DNA from: Paenibacillus sp. W2I17 | Lineage (GTDB): Bacteria > Bacillota > Bacilli > Paenibacillales > Paenibacillaceae | DNA length: 64,000 bases | Direction: 5' to 3' | NCBI RefSeq assembly: GCF_030815985.1 | Contig: NZ_JAUSXM010000001.1 | Coordinates: forward strand, 3,286,001-3,350,000 | Shown here: in pieces, positions 21,809 through 30,807 of the stretch | Layout: each line of letters opens with the position of its first letter | Position numbering within the stretch: the first letter of the stretch is position 1 | Position numbers and translations under genes: made by a program | Notes under the pieces: model-generated | The model's database searches: none | What the model was told of the DNA's origin: nothing | What the model saw: the letters and a program-made list of their open reading frames with translations, nothing else

Positions 21809-22870
21809 ATGTCACGCAAAGTATCCATTCAGACGCTGGCTGACCAGCTCGGATTATCCAAATATGCCGTCTCCCGCGCACTCAGTGGCAAGACGGGTGT
21901 CAGTGAAGCGACACGCGCACGGGTACTGGAACTCGCTCGCGCTTTAGGATATCGCCAAAGCACTCCTGGTGCTAGCAATAGTCCTGCTACTGCAAACCAT
22001 GCAGATCCGTCCGATCCACCGTTTGCTCTCATATGCATGAATCAGCTCAACCGCGGTGAACCTCACTATTGGCAGCGTGTTCTGTCAGGCATGATCTCCG
22101 CCTGTAATGAGCGTGGTTGGCATCATGCCATTGTATCTCCCTCACTCGGAGTGACGGACGAGAACACCTCTCCCGAAAAAGCTATTGCTCCTCATTTGGA
22201 TTGGGAACGTTGTGCCGGGATTATTGTCATGGGGGCTTTCCCGCATACGGTTCTGCAACGACTCTCTCAGACGGGTCGGCCTATTATTCTGGTAGATCAT
22301 CAGGAGCCCCTGCTGAATTGTGATACGATCAGCCATGATAATCTGGAAGCTGGCATCACCGTGGCTAGATATCTAATGTCTATGAATTGCCGACGGATCG
22401 GCCTCATCACAGATGATGGTCGTGCTGCCAGCTTTGCGCAGCGGAAGATCGGGATTGAGTTGGCTTTGAACCATTTCCATGTGGACACCAGTCATACGAC
22501 CAGCTTCAGAGAATGGAATATTCCGTATGAGAACGGGGAATGGGTTAACCAGTTGGCTACCACCATTCAAAACATGCCAGATGACAAACGTCCCGATGCC
22601 TGGATTGGTGTTAATGATGATATTGCTTTGCAATGGATGCACAAATTACAGGAGATCGGTATCTCTACACCTAAAGATTGCCTTGTCATCGGTATCGACA
22701 ATGTACATTCTGCCGTTACGTCTTCCCCGCCTCTGACCACGGTTAACCTGTGCAAAGAGGAACTTGGACAGCGTGCCGTTGAAGCTTTACAACGCCGAAT
22801 TGAACGCCCCGGGACCCCGAAAGAGACGGTTATGTTATCGACTACGTTAATTCCAAGGGAATCGGCATAA
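21809..22870 (+). CDS. LacI-family transcriptional regulator
   Basis: A 353-residue repressor. The N-terminal LacI HTH is typical (VSIQTLADQLGLSKYAVSRA followed by LSGKTGVSE). The periplasmic-binding-like effector domain follows, with segments such as GIIVMGAF, PIILVDHQE and PDAWIGVNDD, and a C-terminal LVIGIDNVHSA. The ATG at 21809 is chosen because AAGGAG precedes it by seven bases; an in-frame ATG at 21776 lacks such a site. It is divergent from the GH125 mannosidase, its probable target. Confidence 0.9.
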   Translation: MSRKVSIQTLADQLGLSKYAVSRALSGKTGVSEATRARVLELARALGYRQSTPGASNSPATANHADPSDPPFALICMNQLNRGEPHYWQRVLSGMISACNERGWHHAIVSPSLGVTDENTSPEKAIAPHLDWERCAGIIVMGAFPHTVLQRLSQTGRPIILVDHQEPLLNCDTISHDNLEAGITVARYLMSMNCRRIGLITDDGRAASFAQRKIGIELALNHFHVDTSHTTSFREWNIPYENGEWVNQLATTIQNMPDDKRPDAWIGVNDDIALQWMHKLQEIGISTPKDCLVIGIDNVHSAVTSSPPLTTVNLCKEELGQRAVEALQRRIERPGTPKETVMLSTTLIPRESA

Positions 22871-22919
22871 TTTGGCATGCCCCTCCTAGGGACCAATGAT
22901 TTCATTTTGTGCATTTCAA

Positions 22920-22952
22920 AAAGGCCCCACATTATGACATTGTGGGGCCTTT
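22920..22952. terminator. Bidirectional terminator between convergent genes
   Basis: AAAGGCCCCACA and TGTGGGGCCTTT form a perfect 12-bp stem. On the minus strand TTTTTG follows. It separates the LacI gene from the convergent anti-sigma-like gene. Confidence 0.85.
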
Positions 22953-23002
22953 CATCTGTTTCAATCATTTTTCATCTTGGCTGGGAGACTCCTTTTGTCT
23001 TA

Positions 23003-24617
23003 CTATTTCTTCCAAGGCAGGCTCGTGTATGATGGAAGATCCACCTCCCAATTTACATCACGAAATTCTCGGTTAACTGCGGTTCGTTTCAAAGTGAATT
23101 TCGTTCCATTTTCTTTTTTAAAGCCATGGATAATCAACCTCAGATCACCTACGATGTATTCTTCGTTTTTATTAGGCTGATCCGGGGTTCCCATCACTTC
23201 AACGGGATAATCCTTTCCTTCACGATCTATAGCCACCCATTGATCTCCATTAAAAGCATTTTGGAAAGTCCCTATTCCTTCCAAGACAAGAGATGAGTTT
23301 CCTTCAATTCCTTCGGGCAGCTTAAGTGATTGCTGTACTAGTTGATAATTGAAATCAGAGAATAGAACTTCATCTCCAAATTGTTCAAATTGTAGTACGT
23401 AGGTGTAGAATTCAGCATCCTTACGCATCTTATCCAGGTCCACTTCCACGGATTTCTCTTCCCTAACTGGAATGGTATATCCATCCAGAACAAAGCGAAT
23501 GTTCTTCGCATCTACCGTTACCAAAGCAGGGTCCCATGTCTCAGACAGCTTCAACTGACCACCGTTCTGATTCAGTTCGCTCAAATCACGAAGACGGAAC
23601 TTGGCTTCACGTGTATTCGGTCTGTTCCCATTGAATATTCGATACTCATTTGTTTCAGGGATTTCGATATGATACATAATGTCCATATCATTTGCCCAAT
23701 CCTCATCAACTTTGGCACGAAGCTCATAATCCAGACTCACATTCAGGTCAAGTCGGGTTCCGTTTGGCGTACGTACAAGCTGGGTCATATCGAGCTTTAG
23801 CCCTTCTGGCGTCGTATATGTGTTATCCATAGAATTTTCGACAGCCAATGATTTAGCTTTGGTCATATCGATTTTGAATTGGAAGCTCCAATCCACCGTA
23901 ACTTCTCTATCTTCGTAGGATTTCTTCTCGTTATCATAATAGCTGCCCACATTCAAATTACGTAGTTCACCCCGCACGATCACCTGATCCGGAATTTCAT
24001 CATGCAACTGGAATACCAATCGTTCAGATAGGGAGCCCTTTGTTCTTGTATCCCTTGCAAGAGTGGCAACCTGTCGCCCCTTTTCATCCGTAACATGAAT
24101 TCTCCCCATCTCAGACAGTAACCGTGATCCCCCTAATCCATCAGGTGTTGTTTGTTGCATGGTCATTACAATCTGAGAACGGTCTACAAGCACATCTTCA
24201 ATTTTAAGCGTGTAGCCCTGGTCATTGATATTGATATCCGGATTAACCACAAGTCCAAGAGGCTTGAGACGCTTGTAGTCCTCTGCAAAATAGGAATATT
24301 TTAATTCTTCTGGTACAGGTATGTCGGGTAGCCGCTGATCCACAGCATTTACCGCGGGTTGTGCTGGCTCTGCTGTTCGGTCAAAAGCAAACCAGGCCCC
24401 TCCGGCAAAGATCACAACAGCCGCTGCTGCCATTCCAGTCCGGCGCATCCAATGCGTTCTCATGGATTTTTTTCACGAATGGATGCTCGTCTTCTCCACT
24501 TTCCATGGACACGCCATCCAGCTTCTGCATGAGCTTAAGCGTAAAATCCGCATCCGGCTCCTCATGATACAGGTGCTCCTCCCACAACCGATCTTCATCC
24601 TTTGAAATAGGCTTCAT
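23003..24617 (-). CDS. Membrane anti-sigma factor-like (DUF4179-type) protein, frameshifted at a poly-A run
   Basis: As sequenced there are two frames: 24617-24381, starting MKPISKDEDRLWEEHLYHEE, and 24463-23003, starting MRTHWMRRTGMAAAAVVIFA. They overlap at a run of seven A residues (minus strand). Dropping one A joins them as HPFVKKSMRTHWMRRTG and gives a 537-residue protein with a 50-residue cytoplasmic start, one membrane helix and a large extracytoplasmic part. That is the usual topology of anti-sigma partners of ECF factors. The start codon follows AAAGGAGG and overlaps the sigma gene's end by 23 bases, so the two form an operon. The DUF4179 label is from memory of similar Paenibacillus proteins. 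Confidence 0.65.
24467..24473 (-). other. Seven-A homopolymer at the frameshift of the anti-sigma-like gene
   Basis: The minus strand reads GTG-AAAAAAA-TCC. Six As would keep the frame open through the gene; seven shift it and cause a stop at 24381. Runs like this are prone to polymerase slippage and to sequencing error. Confidence 0.75.
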
Positions 24618-25170
24618 ACGTAGCTAAACCTCCTTTGCGTTCCATTTGCTTCCTCAGCGTTTTTTTCCCGCGATAAAGGGTGTTGCGCACTTTGGTTGAA
24701 CTCATGCCTGTAATGTCTGCAATCTCTTCATAGCTCAACTCGTTTGTGTACTTTAGTAATAACACCAGGCGATACGATTCAGGTAATTGTTCGAGCTGGC
24801 GGTATATTTCACGCTGCATCTCTTTATGCAGCACACGTTTTTCCGGTGTTTCATTACTGACAAGTTCGATCCCCTGATCAACCGGAGACATGACAGGTTT
24901 CTTTTCCCGTATAAAATCCCGCATCCGATTCACCGCAATGGTGTACACCCACGACGAGAAACTGCTTCCCTCCCGCCGCGACGGGAGATAACGATAGATA
25001 CGAATGAACGTATCCTGAGCAAGATCCTGTGCATCCGGATGACTCGCGCCCATTCCGCGCATGATGCCGTAGACTTTATTTTTATATCGATCCACAAGCA
25101 CGGAGAACAACTGCTTATCCCCTGCAACAATGCACTGAATAAGCTCCTCCTCCGGTATCTGTTGAGTCAT
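24595..25170 (-). CDS. ECF-type RNA polymerase sigma factor
   Basis: A 191-residue extracytoplasmic-function sigma factor. Region 2 is seen in FSVLVDRYKNKVYGIMRGMG and the DAQDLAQDTFIRIYRYL core helix; region 4 in YRLVLLLKYTNELSYEEIAD and the recognition helix MSSTKVRNTLYRGKKTL. The ATG at 25170 follows AAGGGGG by five bases; open sequence upstream to 25380 lacks a good start. It is followed directly by its putative membrane anti-sigma partner. The stimulus is unknown. Confidence 0.9.
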   Translation of the reverse strand: MTQQIPEEELIQCIVAGDKQLFSVLVDRYKNKVYGIMRGMGASHPDAQDLAQDTFIRIYRYLPSRREGSSFSSWVYTIAVNRMRDFIREKKPVMSPVDQGIELVSNETPEKRVLHKEMQREIYRQLEQLPESYRLVLLLKYTNELSYEEIADITGMSSTKVRNTLYRGKKTLRKQMERKGGLATYEAYFKG

Positions 25171-25252
25171 GTAATCCCCCTTCTCTACAGCTTCCATGCA
25201 TGGTTCTGTACTATATAGACGGAAGCCGTTCCCGAAACCTCTCACTTTATCC

Positions 25253-25299
25253 AAAAAAAAGAATTCGCCCTTATCGGCAAAGCCGAATTGGGTGAACTC
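25253..25299 (-). terminator. Terminator after the mug gene
   Basis: On the minus strand TTCACCC/GGGCGAA enclose a CGGC-TTT-GCCG hairpin, followed by eight Ts. It separates mug from the ECF sigma gene downstream. Confidence 0.75.
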
Positions 25300-25396
25300 T
25301 GCGTACCAATATATTGTGAGTGCCTCTGCACATTCTTTACAGGTTTGGCGGTGAACTTTATGGCGACCCGAATCACACATTCCGTGGCAGTATATT

Positions 25397-25420
25397 CTTG
25401 CTATCTTGCTATCTTGCTAT
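25397..25420. repeat. Three tandem copies of CTTGCTAT
   Basis: An 8-bp unit CTTGCTAT is repeated three times between mug and the sigma-factor gene. No function is apparent. Confidence 0.7.
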
Positions 25421-25445
25421 CTTTCTCTCCTGCCTTACTTGCCTC

Positions 25446-25961
25446 TTAATCTTCCCTGTTCTTCTCCACAACAAAATCAGCAAGCTGGGAATAGATCGCC
25501 ACAATCTCATCCATCGACATGCGCACGAGTCCACTGGACGACGGAGCGACGAACTCCTGAATCTCCTTGACGACCGGGTCGTCCTGGAATCCCCATTGCA
25601 CTTTGGCGCGCTTGCTGTACTGGGTGTATACACCTTTTCCGACAAAACAAGCGATGTCCGGTCGGTATTTCTCCAACTTTTGCCGTAAAATCTGTCGTCC
25701 TTCTGCGTACTCTTCCTTCGTAATATCCTCCATACCTCTGGTGGGACGGGCCACAATATTTGTGAATCCATATCCCAGCTTCAGCAACTCTCCATCCTCC
25801 TGTGCATCATATAAACGCGGGGTTAATCCCGACCGTTCAAGGATGCGCCAGAACCGGTTTCCTTTGTAAGCATAATGATGACCCGTCTCTCCAGACGTAA
25901 TGCTCGGATTGAAACCAATAAACAATATCGATAAACCAACATCCAGATGATCTGGAATCAT
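25446..25961 (-). CDS. mug: G:T/U mismatch-specific DNA glycosylase (Mug/TDG family)
   Basis: A 171-residue uracil/thymine glycosylase of the Mug branch, which removes U or T opposite G in base excision repair. The water-activating motif is seen in FIGFNPSITSG, with the family segment GNRFWRILERSGLTPRLYD. The C-terminal VAPSSSGLVRMS corresponds to the NPSGLS intercalation loop. AAGGGGG precedes the ATG. It is followed by a strong terminator and appears to be a single-gene unit. Confidence 0.88.
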   Translation of the reverse strand: MIPDHLDVGLSILFIGFNPSITSGETGHHYAYKGNRFWRILERSGLTPRLYDAQEDGELLKLGYGFTNIVARPTRGMEDITKEEYAEGRQILRQKLEKYRPDIACFVGKGVYTQYSKRAKVQWGFQDDPVVKEIQEFVAPSSSGLVRMSMDEIVAIYSQLADFVVEKNRED

Positions 25962-26082
25962 GATGGGAAGCCCCCTTATCTTTTTTAGCTAATTACATCT
26001 TTCGTGTGTGTATAAAATGATATAATAAGCAAAGTATTTTCGAAATCGGATTGAAATTTTCATGAAAAAGGAAGCTGAACTA

Positions 26083-27003
26083 ATGATTGCAGACATCATG
26101 CTTGAAGTCGTCCTACCCGTCTTTCTCTTGATCGCCGTCGGGTCCTGGATGCAAAAGGTGTTCAAGCTGGACTTGTACACACTCGCCAAAATCAATTTCT
26201 ATTGTATTACCCCCGCAGCCGTCTTTATGAGCATGTACCACTCGGATATGTCGGGCGAACTGCTTGGGACCGTGACACTCTTTTACGCGATATATGTATT
26301 GATTCTCTATATTGTAGGTTCTGTATTTGCGCGCTCGCTTCGGATGAATAAAGGCATGAAGGCTGCCTTCAACAACAGTATTATGCTGGATAACGCAGGC
26401 AACTATGGACTGCCCATTAATGCACTGGTATTCCGCGGCGATCCACTCGCCTCATCCATTCAAGCGCTGGTTATGTCTTTACAGGCATTACTGACATTCA
26501 CCTATGGCGTGTTATCCATTCAGGGCGCGAAACTCAAAGGTAATTACCGTGCGGTGATTATTGGATTTCTTAAAATGCCCGTTCCGTATGCGCTCTTGCT
26601 GGGAATTCTGTTCCACATGTGGAAGGTTCCCTTGCCTACGTTCCTGTCCATGCCACTGACCTATGCACAGCAAAGTATGGTCGCTGTGGCACTGTTGACA
26701 CTCGGAGCACAGATTGTAAAATATCCAATTCAACTGTACCGTCTTGATGTGTATATTAGCACATTTTTGCGTCTTCTGATTGGCCCGGCTATCGGGATTT
26801 CGATCGTGCTTATGCTTGGGTTGGAAGGTATCGCTGCACAGGCACTCATTATCGCTTCGGGTATGCCTACCGGTGTCAATGCATCCATTCTCGCAGAAGA
26901 ATACGATAACGAACCAGATTTTGCAGCCCAGACGGTGCTAATCTCAACGTTGCTTAATATCATCACCATTACGGCACTGATCTCTTATGCCAAAACGTTC
27001 TGA
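26083..27003 (+). CDS. AEC-family (auxin efflux carrier-like) transporter
   Basis: A membrane protein of 306 residues with about ten hydrophobic helices. It begins MIADIMLEVVLPVFLLIAVG and contains the conserved NAGNYGLPI segment of the first repeat and GMPTGVNASILAEEY of the second, as expected for the inverted-repeat AEC fold. Bacterial members export or import dicarboxylates such as malate; substrate unknown here. The ATG at 26083 has AAAAAGGA about ten bases upstream, better placed than for the in-frame ATG at 26062. A terminator follows. Confidence 0.85.
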   Translation: MIADIMLEVVLPVFLLIAVGSWMQKVFKLDLYTLAKINFYCITPAAVFMSMYHSDMSGELLGTVTLFYAIYVLILYIVGSVFARSLRMNKGMKAAFNNSIMLDNAGNYGLPINALVFRGDPLASSIQALVMSLQALLTFTYGVLSIQGAKLKGNYRAVIIGFLKMPVPYALLLGILFHMWKVPLPTFLSMPLTYAQQSMVAVALLTLGAQIVKYPIQLYRLDVYISTFLRLLIGPAIGISIVLMLGLEGIAAQALIIASGMPTGVNASILAEEYDNEPDFAAQTVLISTLLNIITITALISYAKTF

Positions 27004-27007
27004 AACG

Positions 27008-27051
27008 AAAAATAAGTCCATGACCCATGAGCAGGGTTGTGGACTTATTTT
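27008..27051. terminator. Bidirectional terminator
   Basis: AAAATAAGTCCA pairs with TGGACTTATTTT, with an inner ACCC/GGGT pairing. It sits between the AEC gene and the convergent small gene. Confidence 0.8.
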
Positions 27052-27064
27052 CGCGGTGCTGAAA

Positions 27065-27316
27065 CTATGTTTCAAACGTCGTTCGTTCCGGGAACTTGCC
27101 GCCTTCCCTGAATAAACATCGTACCAGTCGCTGCGCAGCTCGGTTAAAGAAAAAACTCGGGCTTACCCCATCCACCTGGACAGGTTCCAGTTCCCTCACA
27201 CTTTCCTTGATCTTATTCATCTCAATGAGCCCCATCTTTCGCTCATTCGGTCCGAAGCGATAAATAACCTTCTCATCGTCCTCCGTCTGTTTCACCAGCA
27301 GAATCACAGATGCCAT
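27065..27316 (-). CDS. Small conserved-looking hypothetical protein, 83 aa
   Basis: The product starts MASVILLVKQTEDDEKVIYR and has an even, charged composition like a folded cytoplasmic protein. A strong AGGGGGT ribosome site precedes the ATG by about eight bases, and the gene ends near a terminator. I recognise no domain. Confidence 0.6.
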   Translation of the reverse strand: MASVILLVKQTEDDEKVIYRFGPNERKMGLIEMNKIKESVRELEPVQVDGVSPSFFFNRAAQRLVRCLFREGGKFPERTTFET

Positions 27317-27490
27317 ACAGGTTACCCCCTATCGTTACGTTATGAGATTCCATTAATCGCTTGCCTACTATAATTATTACCCAGATTCTAGTGGAAGGAT
27401 ATAGGACTTAAGTTAGTTATACCTAAATTAAATATCCTGATATAAAGATTCTCTGGAATGAGTCGTTAGGCTCAAAAACACCGTAGTCAC

Positions 27491-27508
27491 ACTATTCTAA
27501 TGAATAGT
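27491..27508. promoter_or_regulatory. Palindrome upstream of the RidA gene
   Basis: ACTATTC-TAAT-GAATAGT is a perfect 18-bp inverted repeat about 85 bases before the RidA start codon. It is flanked by two TAGTCAC direct repeats. A repressor operator is possible; no regulator gene is adjacent. Confidence 0.4.
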
Positions 27509-27592
27509 CACTGTCATGAAAGTGCGTACTGCCCAAGTCGTTCTTCTCCGTTTATACTAACGTTATCTTGAATTCCCAAAGGAGAGAAATAT

Positions 27593-27985
27593 ATGTCTAC
27601 AGCTCAAATATATAGCCACGGTGTCCCGTGGGAAGAGGCATTCAGCGTTGCTCAGGGATACAGTGTTAACGGTACGATCTACATTGCAGGACAATTTTCG
27701 CATGATATGCAGGGGACGTTTATTGGTGTCGATGATATTGAAGCACAGGTTCGCCAGACACTGGATAACTTGGATCGCGTGCTCGCAGGATTTAACGTGA
27801 CCAAGTCGAACATTGCTGAACTGGAGATACTTTTGGTTCACCCGCAGGAGCATCTTGAGCCATGTGTTGCCGTGTATAAAGACTACATTGGTGCGCATCG
27901 TCCGGCTGTTACGATGGTTGGGACATCGGGTCTGGCCTTCCCTCATCAACTGATTGAGATTCGCGCCGTTGCTCATACCGACTGA
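27593..27985 (+). CDS. RidA/YjgF-family protein
   Basis: A 130-residue member of the YjgF/YER057c/UK114 family; RidA itself hydrolyses reactive enamine/imine intermediates from PLP enzymes. It shows GTIYIAGQFSHD, the QVRQTLDNLDRVLAGF helix and the closing HQLIEIRAVAH strand. The region around the canonical catalytic arginine reads HRPAVTMVG rather than PARSxV, so it may belong to a non-RidA subgroup without deaminase activity. GGAGAG precedes the ATG. Confidence 0.82.
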   Translation: MSTAQIYSHGVPWEEAFSVAQGYSVNGTIYIAGQFSHDMQGTFIGVDDIEAQVRQTLDNLDRVLAGFNVTKSNIAELEILLVHPQEHLEPCVAVYKDYIGAHRPAVTMVGTSGLAFPHQLIEIRAVAHTD

Positions 27986-28060
27986 TTCTGGTCATGTCAA
28001 AAGTTGCAGTGCCAATTAAAATGGCCTGATGAGGTTTCGCTTTAACGAAGTTCATATACA

Positions 28061-28099
28061 AAAAAAGAAGCAGGGCCGGATAAACTCCTAACCTGCTTC
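28061..28099 (-). terminator. Terminator of the RNA-repair operon
   Basis: On the minus strand GAAGCAGG and CCTGCTTC form the stem, followed by TTTTTTTG. It lies about 30 bases past the pnkp stop codon. Confidence 0.8.
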
Positions 28100-28128
28100 A
28101 TCATTTATTATTCTTTTTCTTTAAAAAT

Positions 28129-30807
28129 TTACAAACGCGGGTCTACTCGCTCCGACTCCAGCGATAGCGTTGCCAGCACACATTCATGAATTCGCTCCAC
28201 TGGCTCTCTGCGTATAAAGCGCTCAATCCCCTCCAAGCCCAAGGCACTCTCCATTAAAGCGTGGCGTTCTTTTTTGGACGTTTTGCGTTTACGAAGTCGG
28301 GACAGATTCTCGGGTGCCAGGTAATCCATCCCATAGATGATGTGCAAATATGCACGTCCTCGTACTTTAATCGCAGGTTGAATCATTTTGTTGTTATTCC
28401 AGGCGCGGAACGTTTCGGGCTTGATCACAATACCCTCATGTCCTTCCGCCGTGATCTCATCCCACCAATGAATGACATCCGCTTCATCTGCCTCACTTGC
28501 GATTACGCGATATTCCGTCTCCATCATCATGGTCGATATCCGGGCGAACTCACGGTTTTGTTCCATATGCCATTCGTGTGTTTGCTCCCAAAATGCTCCA
28601 GTGCTATGTGCCAGTGTGTGGAACGGTGCAATTCGAATGTCCCCTATATCCTCCACATCCCAGCAGTATTTCTGGAATACATCGCGGAACGTCTCGGCAT
28701 TAGCGAGTTTACCTGCTGTCTCCTGCAACCAGTCATCTACATTCCGACCTGCCGCTTCAACTTCGCGCAGTTTGCCCAGCACTGTAGAGCGATCCATGAG
28801 CGAGGCTTCGGCCACGTGTGCATATTGTGAAGCAATCAACTCACGCGCCTTCAGATTCCAAGGTACAATCTCCGCATCGAGCAGTACAAACTCCGTCTGA
28901 TGACGATCGAAATAACCATCTGTGGTCAAGTCCGCATGTAATCTGGAAAGCACATCTTGCTCTGTCGAAGGGTCAAAAAAGGATCGGCCCGTCCGAGTCA
29001 CAATGTTACCCACCATCGGTCGGCCCACTCGTTTCACCGCAGCTTGCTCATCGCGGAAAAGAAGCAAAATGGCCCGGCTGCCCATGTGTTTCTTCTCGGC
29101 AACCATACGGGTAACGCCCTGTGAGCGATAATATTGGAACGCATCCTTTGGATGCTCTAGGTATCCCTCTACGGAGCATACACCCGGCGGAGGACTCATC
29201 GTAGGCGGGATGTAAATCAGTTCTTCCAGAGGCACAGTATAATGGGAAAACGTATCAATCGCCGTCTTCGCCACCTCACCGTGCACAGATACATCAAGCT
29301 TGGATGCTGTCTGAACCGTGAAACCCTCCTTGAACTTACGTATGTTGGGCGGAGCAAAACGCCGCTGTTCCCAGCGCTTTAATGGACTATCCGGATCCCC
29401 CGCATAATCCTGCTTCGCCGGAACACTGACTGCCTCACGTTCTGGCATTCGCCATGCAGTGAGCATGCCACCAAAAACGACACCTTGATCAATGTTGACC
29501 GTATCATTCACAATCGTAGGATATGGACGGGGATCATGTCCCCAGACGATGCATTCACCCGAATTGTGATCCACGTACCAATCCTTGCGCACAGGCCGAC
29601 CCTGCTCATCCATACCTTCCACATCGCCATATCGGCAGTAATCCTGAATGCGTTTGGAATGTTTTCCGATAAAATGATCTCGAATCCCTGCGTGTGCAAC
29701 AACCACTTGTCTTACCCCGTTGCGGGAAAAGACCAGATGAGATGGTGCATCAAGCAGAAAGGTCCTTAGCTCTGCACGTACTCGCTTTGCTGTCTCCTGA
29801 CCTTGCTCCTGCTCAAGCTGCAGTAGTTCTATCTCCACCCGTTCGTCACCGTGACTCAGCGTCACGTCTCGACCATCCAGATAACGTGCAATCTTCCAGC
29901 CGTGATTACTGTCAATCATGTAGGCAAGCTCGGCGGCACAATGTCGTTGCCAGAACAACAGACATTTTAACGATTCTGGCCCACGGCTCGTTACGTCACC
30001 AACGGAGACCAATTTGCGTCCTTCGGGGTGACGGTACAGACCAGTTCCATCCTCGTCCACATACCCTAGACGGACGATTAATTCCATCATTTCATCGTAA
30101 CAACCATGAATATCTCCGATGATATCAATACCTGTACCCATATCAATCACCAGCGGATTGGATGTGCGGACAAATGTAATCTCATCCGGCTGCTTCAGCA
30201 CATAACTGGCATCAAAGCCATCCTCACGGATTGAGCGCAATGTGCGCTTGAACTGTTGCACCTGTTGTTTCACCCGTTGACGCCCACGCGGATAATCCCT
30301 TCGGGCATCACGTTCCAGCAGTTCTTTTTCAGGGATATCCAGCACCACAGCAATCACGGGAACATGAGCTTTCCTTGCCACCTGAATCAGGCGCTCGCGA
30401 TCCTCGGGATACAGATGTGTAGCATCGACCCAGGTCAACTTGTTCAGACGGCAGCGGGTTGCTAGCATCGCCTCCATCGCTTCAAATGCTTTGGCCGATA
30501 CTTGCTGATACTCCGCATAGATCACATCCGCTTCGCTGCGGGGACGGTGTTTCCAATCCACATACTCATCATCTCCAACCAGCATGCGGAATTGATCAGA
30601 TGAGACGCCTTCCGTGCGGCGAATGACGCTTTCTGCAACGAGACGATCCAGCAACGTACTTTTGCCACTGTTTGACGGGCCGACAAGAACAACGATACCT
30701 GCATGGGGTAGACGAATCTCACGTTGTCTTTCCTCCATCCCATTTTTCCGATCCTGCTGTCCTCTGCCCGCACCAGTTGTTTCGCGAGAACCCTTTTCTT
30801 TACTCAT
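28129..30807 (-). CDS. pnkp: Bacterial Pnkp: polynucleotide kinase-phosphatase-ligase (RNA repair)
   Basis: An 892-residue three-domain RNA end-healing and sealing enzyme. The kinase domain has P-loop GPSNSGKST (residues 43-51). The metallophosphoesterase domain has GDIHGCYDE (231-239), GDVTSRG (270-276), NH (301-302), VVAHAG (369-374), GHD (423-425) and NIDQGVVFGG. The C-terminal adenylyltransferase has EKKHMGSR with the probable nucleotidyl Lys573, then LLDAEIVPW, EGIVIKP and AIKVRGRAYL. In the second phosphatase motif the usual GDxxDRG has Ser274 in place of the second Asp. The start codon overlaps the hen1 stop (ATGA), so the two are translationally coupled. Known Pnkp/Hen1 pairs repair RNAs, such as tRNAs, cut by ribotoxins. 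Confidence 0.93.
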   Translation of the reverse strand: MSKEKGSRETTGAGRGQQDRKNGMEERQREIRLPHAGIVVLVGPSNSGKSTLLDRLVAESVIRRTEGVSSDQFRMLVGDDEYVDWKHRPRSEADVIYAEYQQVSAKAFEAMEAMLATRCRLNKLTWVDATHLYPEDRERLIQVARKAHVPVIAVVLDIPEKELLERDARRDYPRGRQRVKQQVQQFKRTLRSIREDGFDASYVLKQPDEITFVRTSNPLVIDMGTGIDIIGDIHGCYDEMMELIVRLGYVDEDGTGLYRHPEGRKLVSVGDVTSRGPESLKCLLFWQRHCAAELAYMIDSNHGWKIARYLDGRDVTLSHGDERVEIELLQLEQEQGQETAKRVRAELRTFLLDAPSHLVFSRNGVRQVVVAHAGIRDHFIGKHSKRIQDYCRYGDVEGMDEQGRPVRKDWYVDHNSGECIVWGHDPRPYPTIVNDTVNIDQGVVFGGMLTAWRMPEREAVSVPAKQDYAGDPDSPLKRWEQRRFAPPNIRKFKEGFTVQTASKLDVSVHGEVAKTAIDTFSHYTVPLEELIYIPPTMSPPPGVCSVEGYLEHPKDAFQYYRSQGVTRMVAEKKHMGSRAILLLFRDEQAAVKRVGRPMVGNIVTRTGRSFFDPSTEQDVLSRLHADLTTDGYFDRHQTEFVLLDAEIVPWNLKARELIASQYAHVAEASLMDRSTVLGKLREVEAAGRNVDDWLQETAGKLANAETFRDVFQKYCWDVEDIGDIRIAPFHTLAHSTGAFWEQTHEWHMEQNREFARISTMMMETEYRVIASEADEADVIHWWDEITAEGHEGIVIKPETFRAWNNNKMIQPAIKVRGRAYLHIIYGMDYLAPENLSRLRKRKTSKKERHALMESALGLEGIERFIRREPVERIHECVLATLSLESERVDPRL

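Noticed and set aside
25171..25252. ECF autoregulatory promoter before the sigma gene (GGAAC and CGTC)
   Set aside because: The two elements are only about six bases apart instead of the required 16-17.
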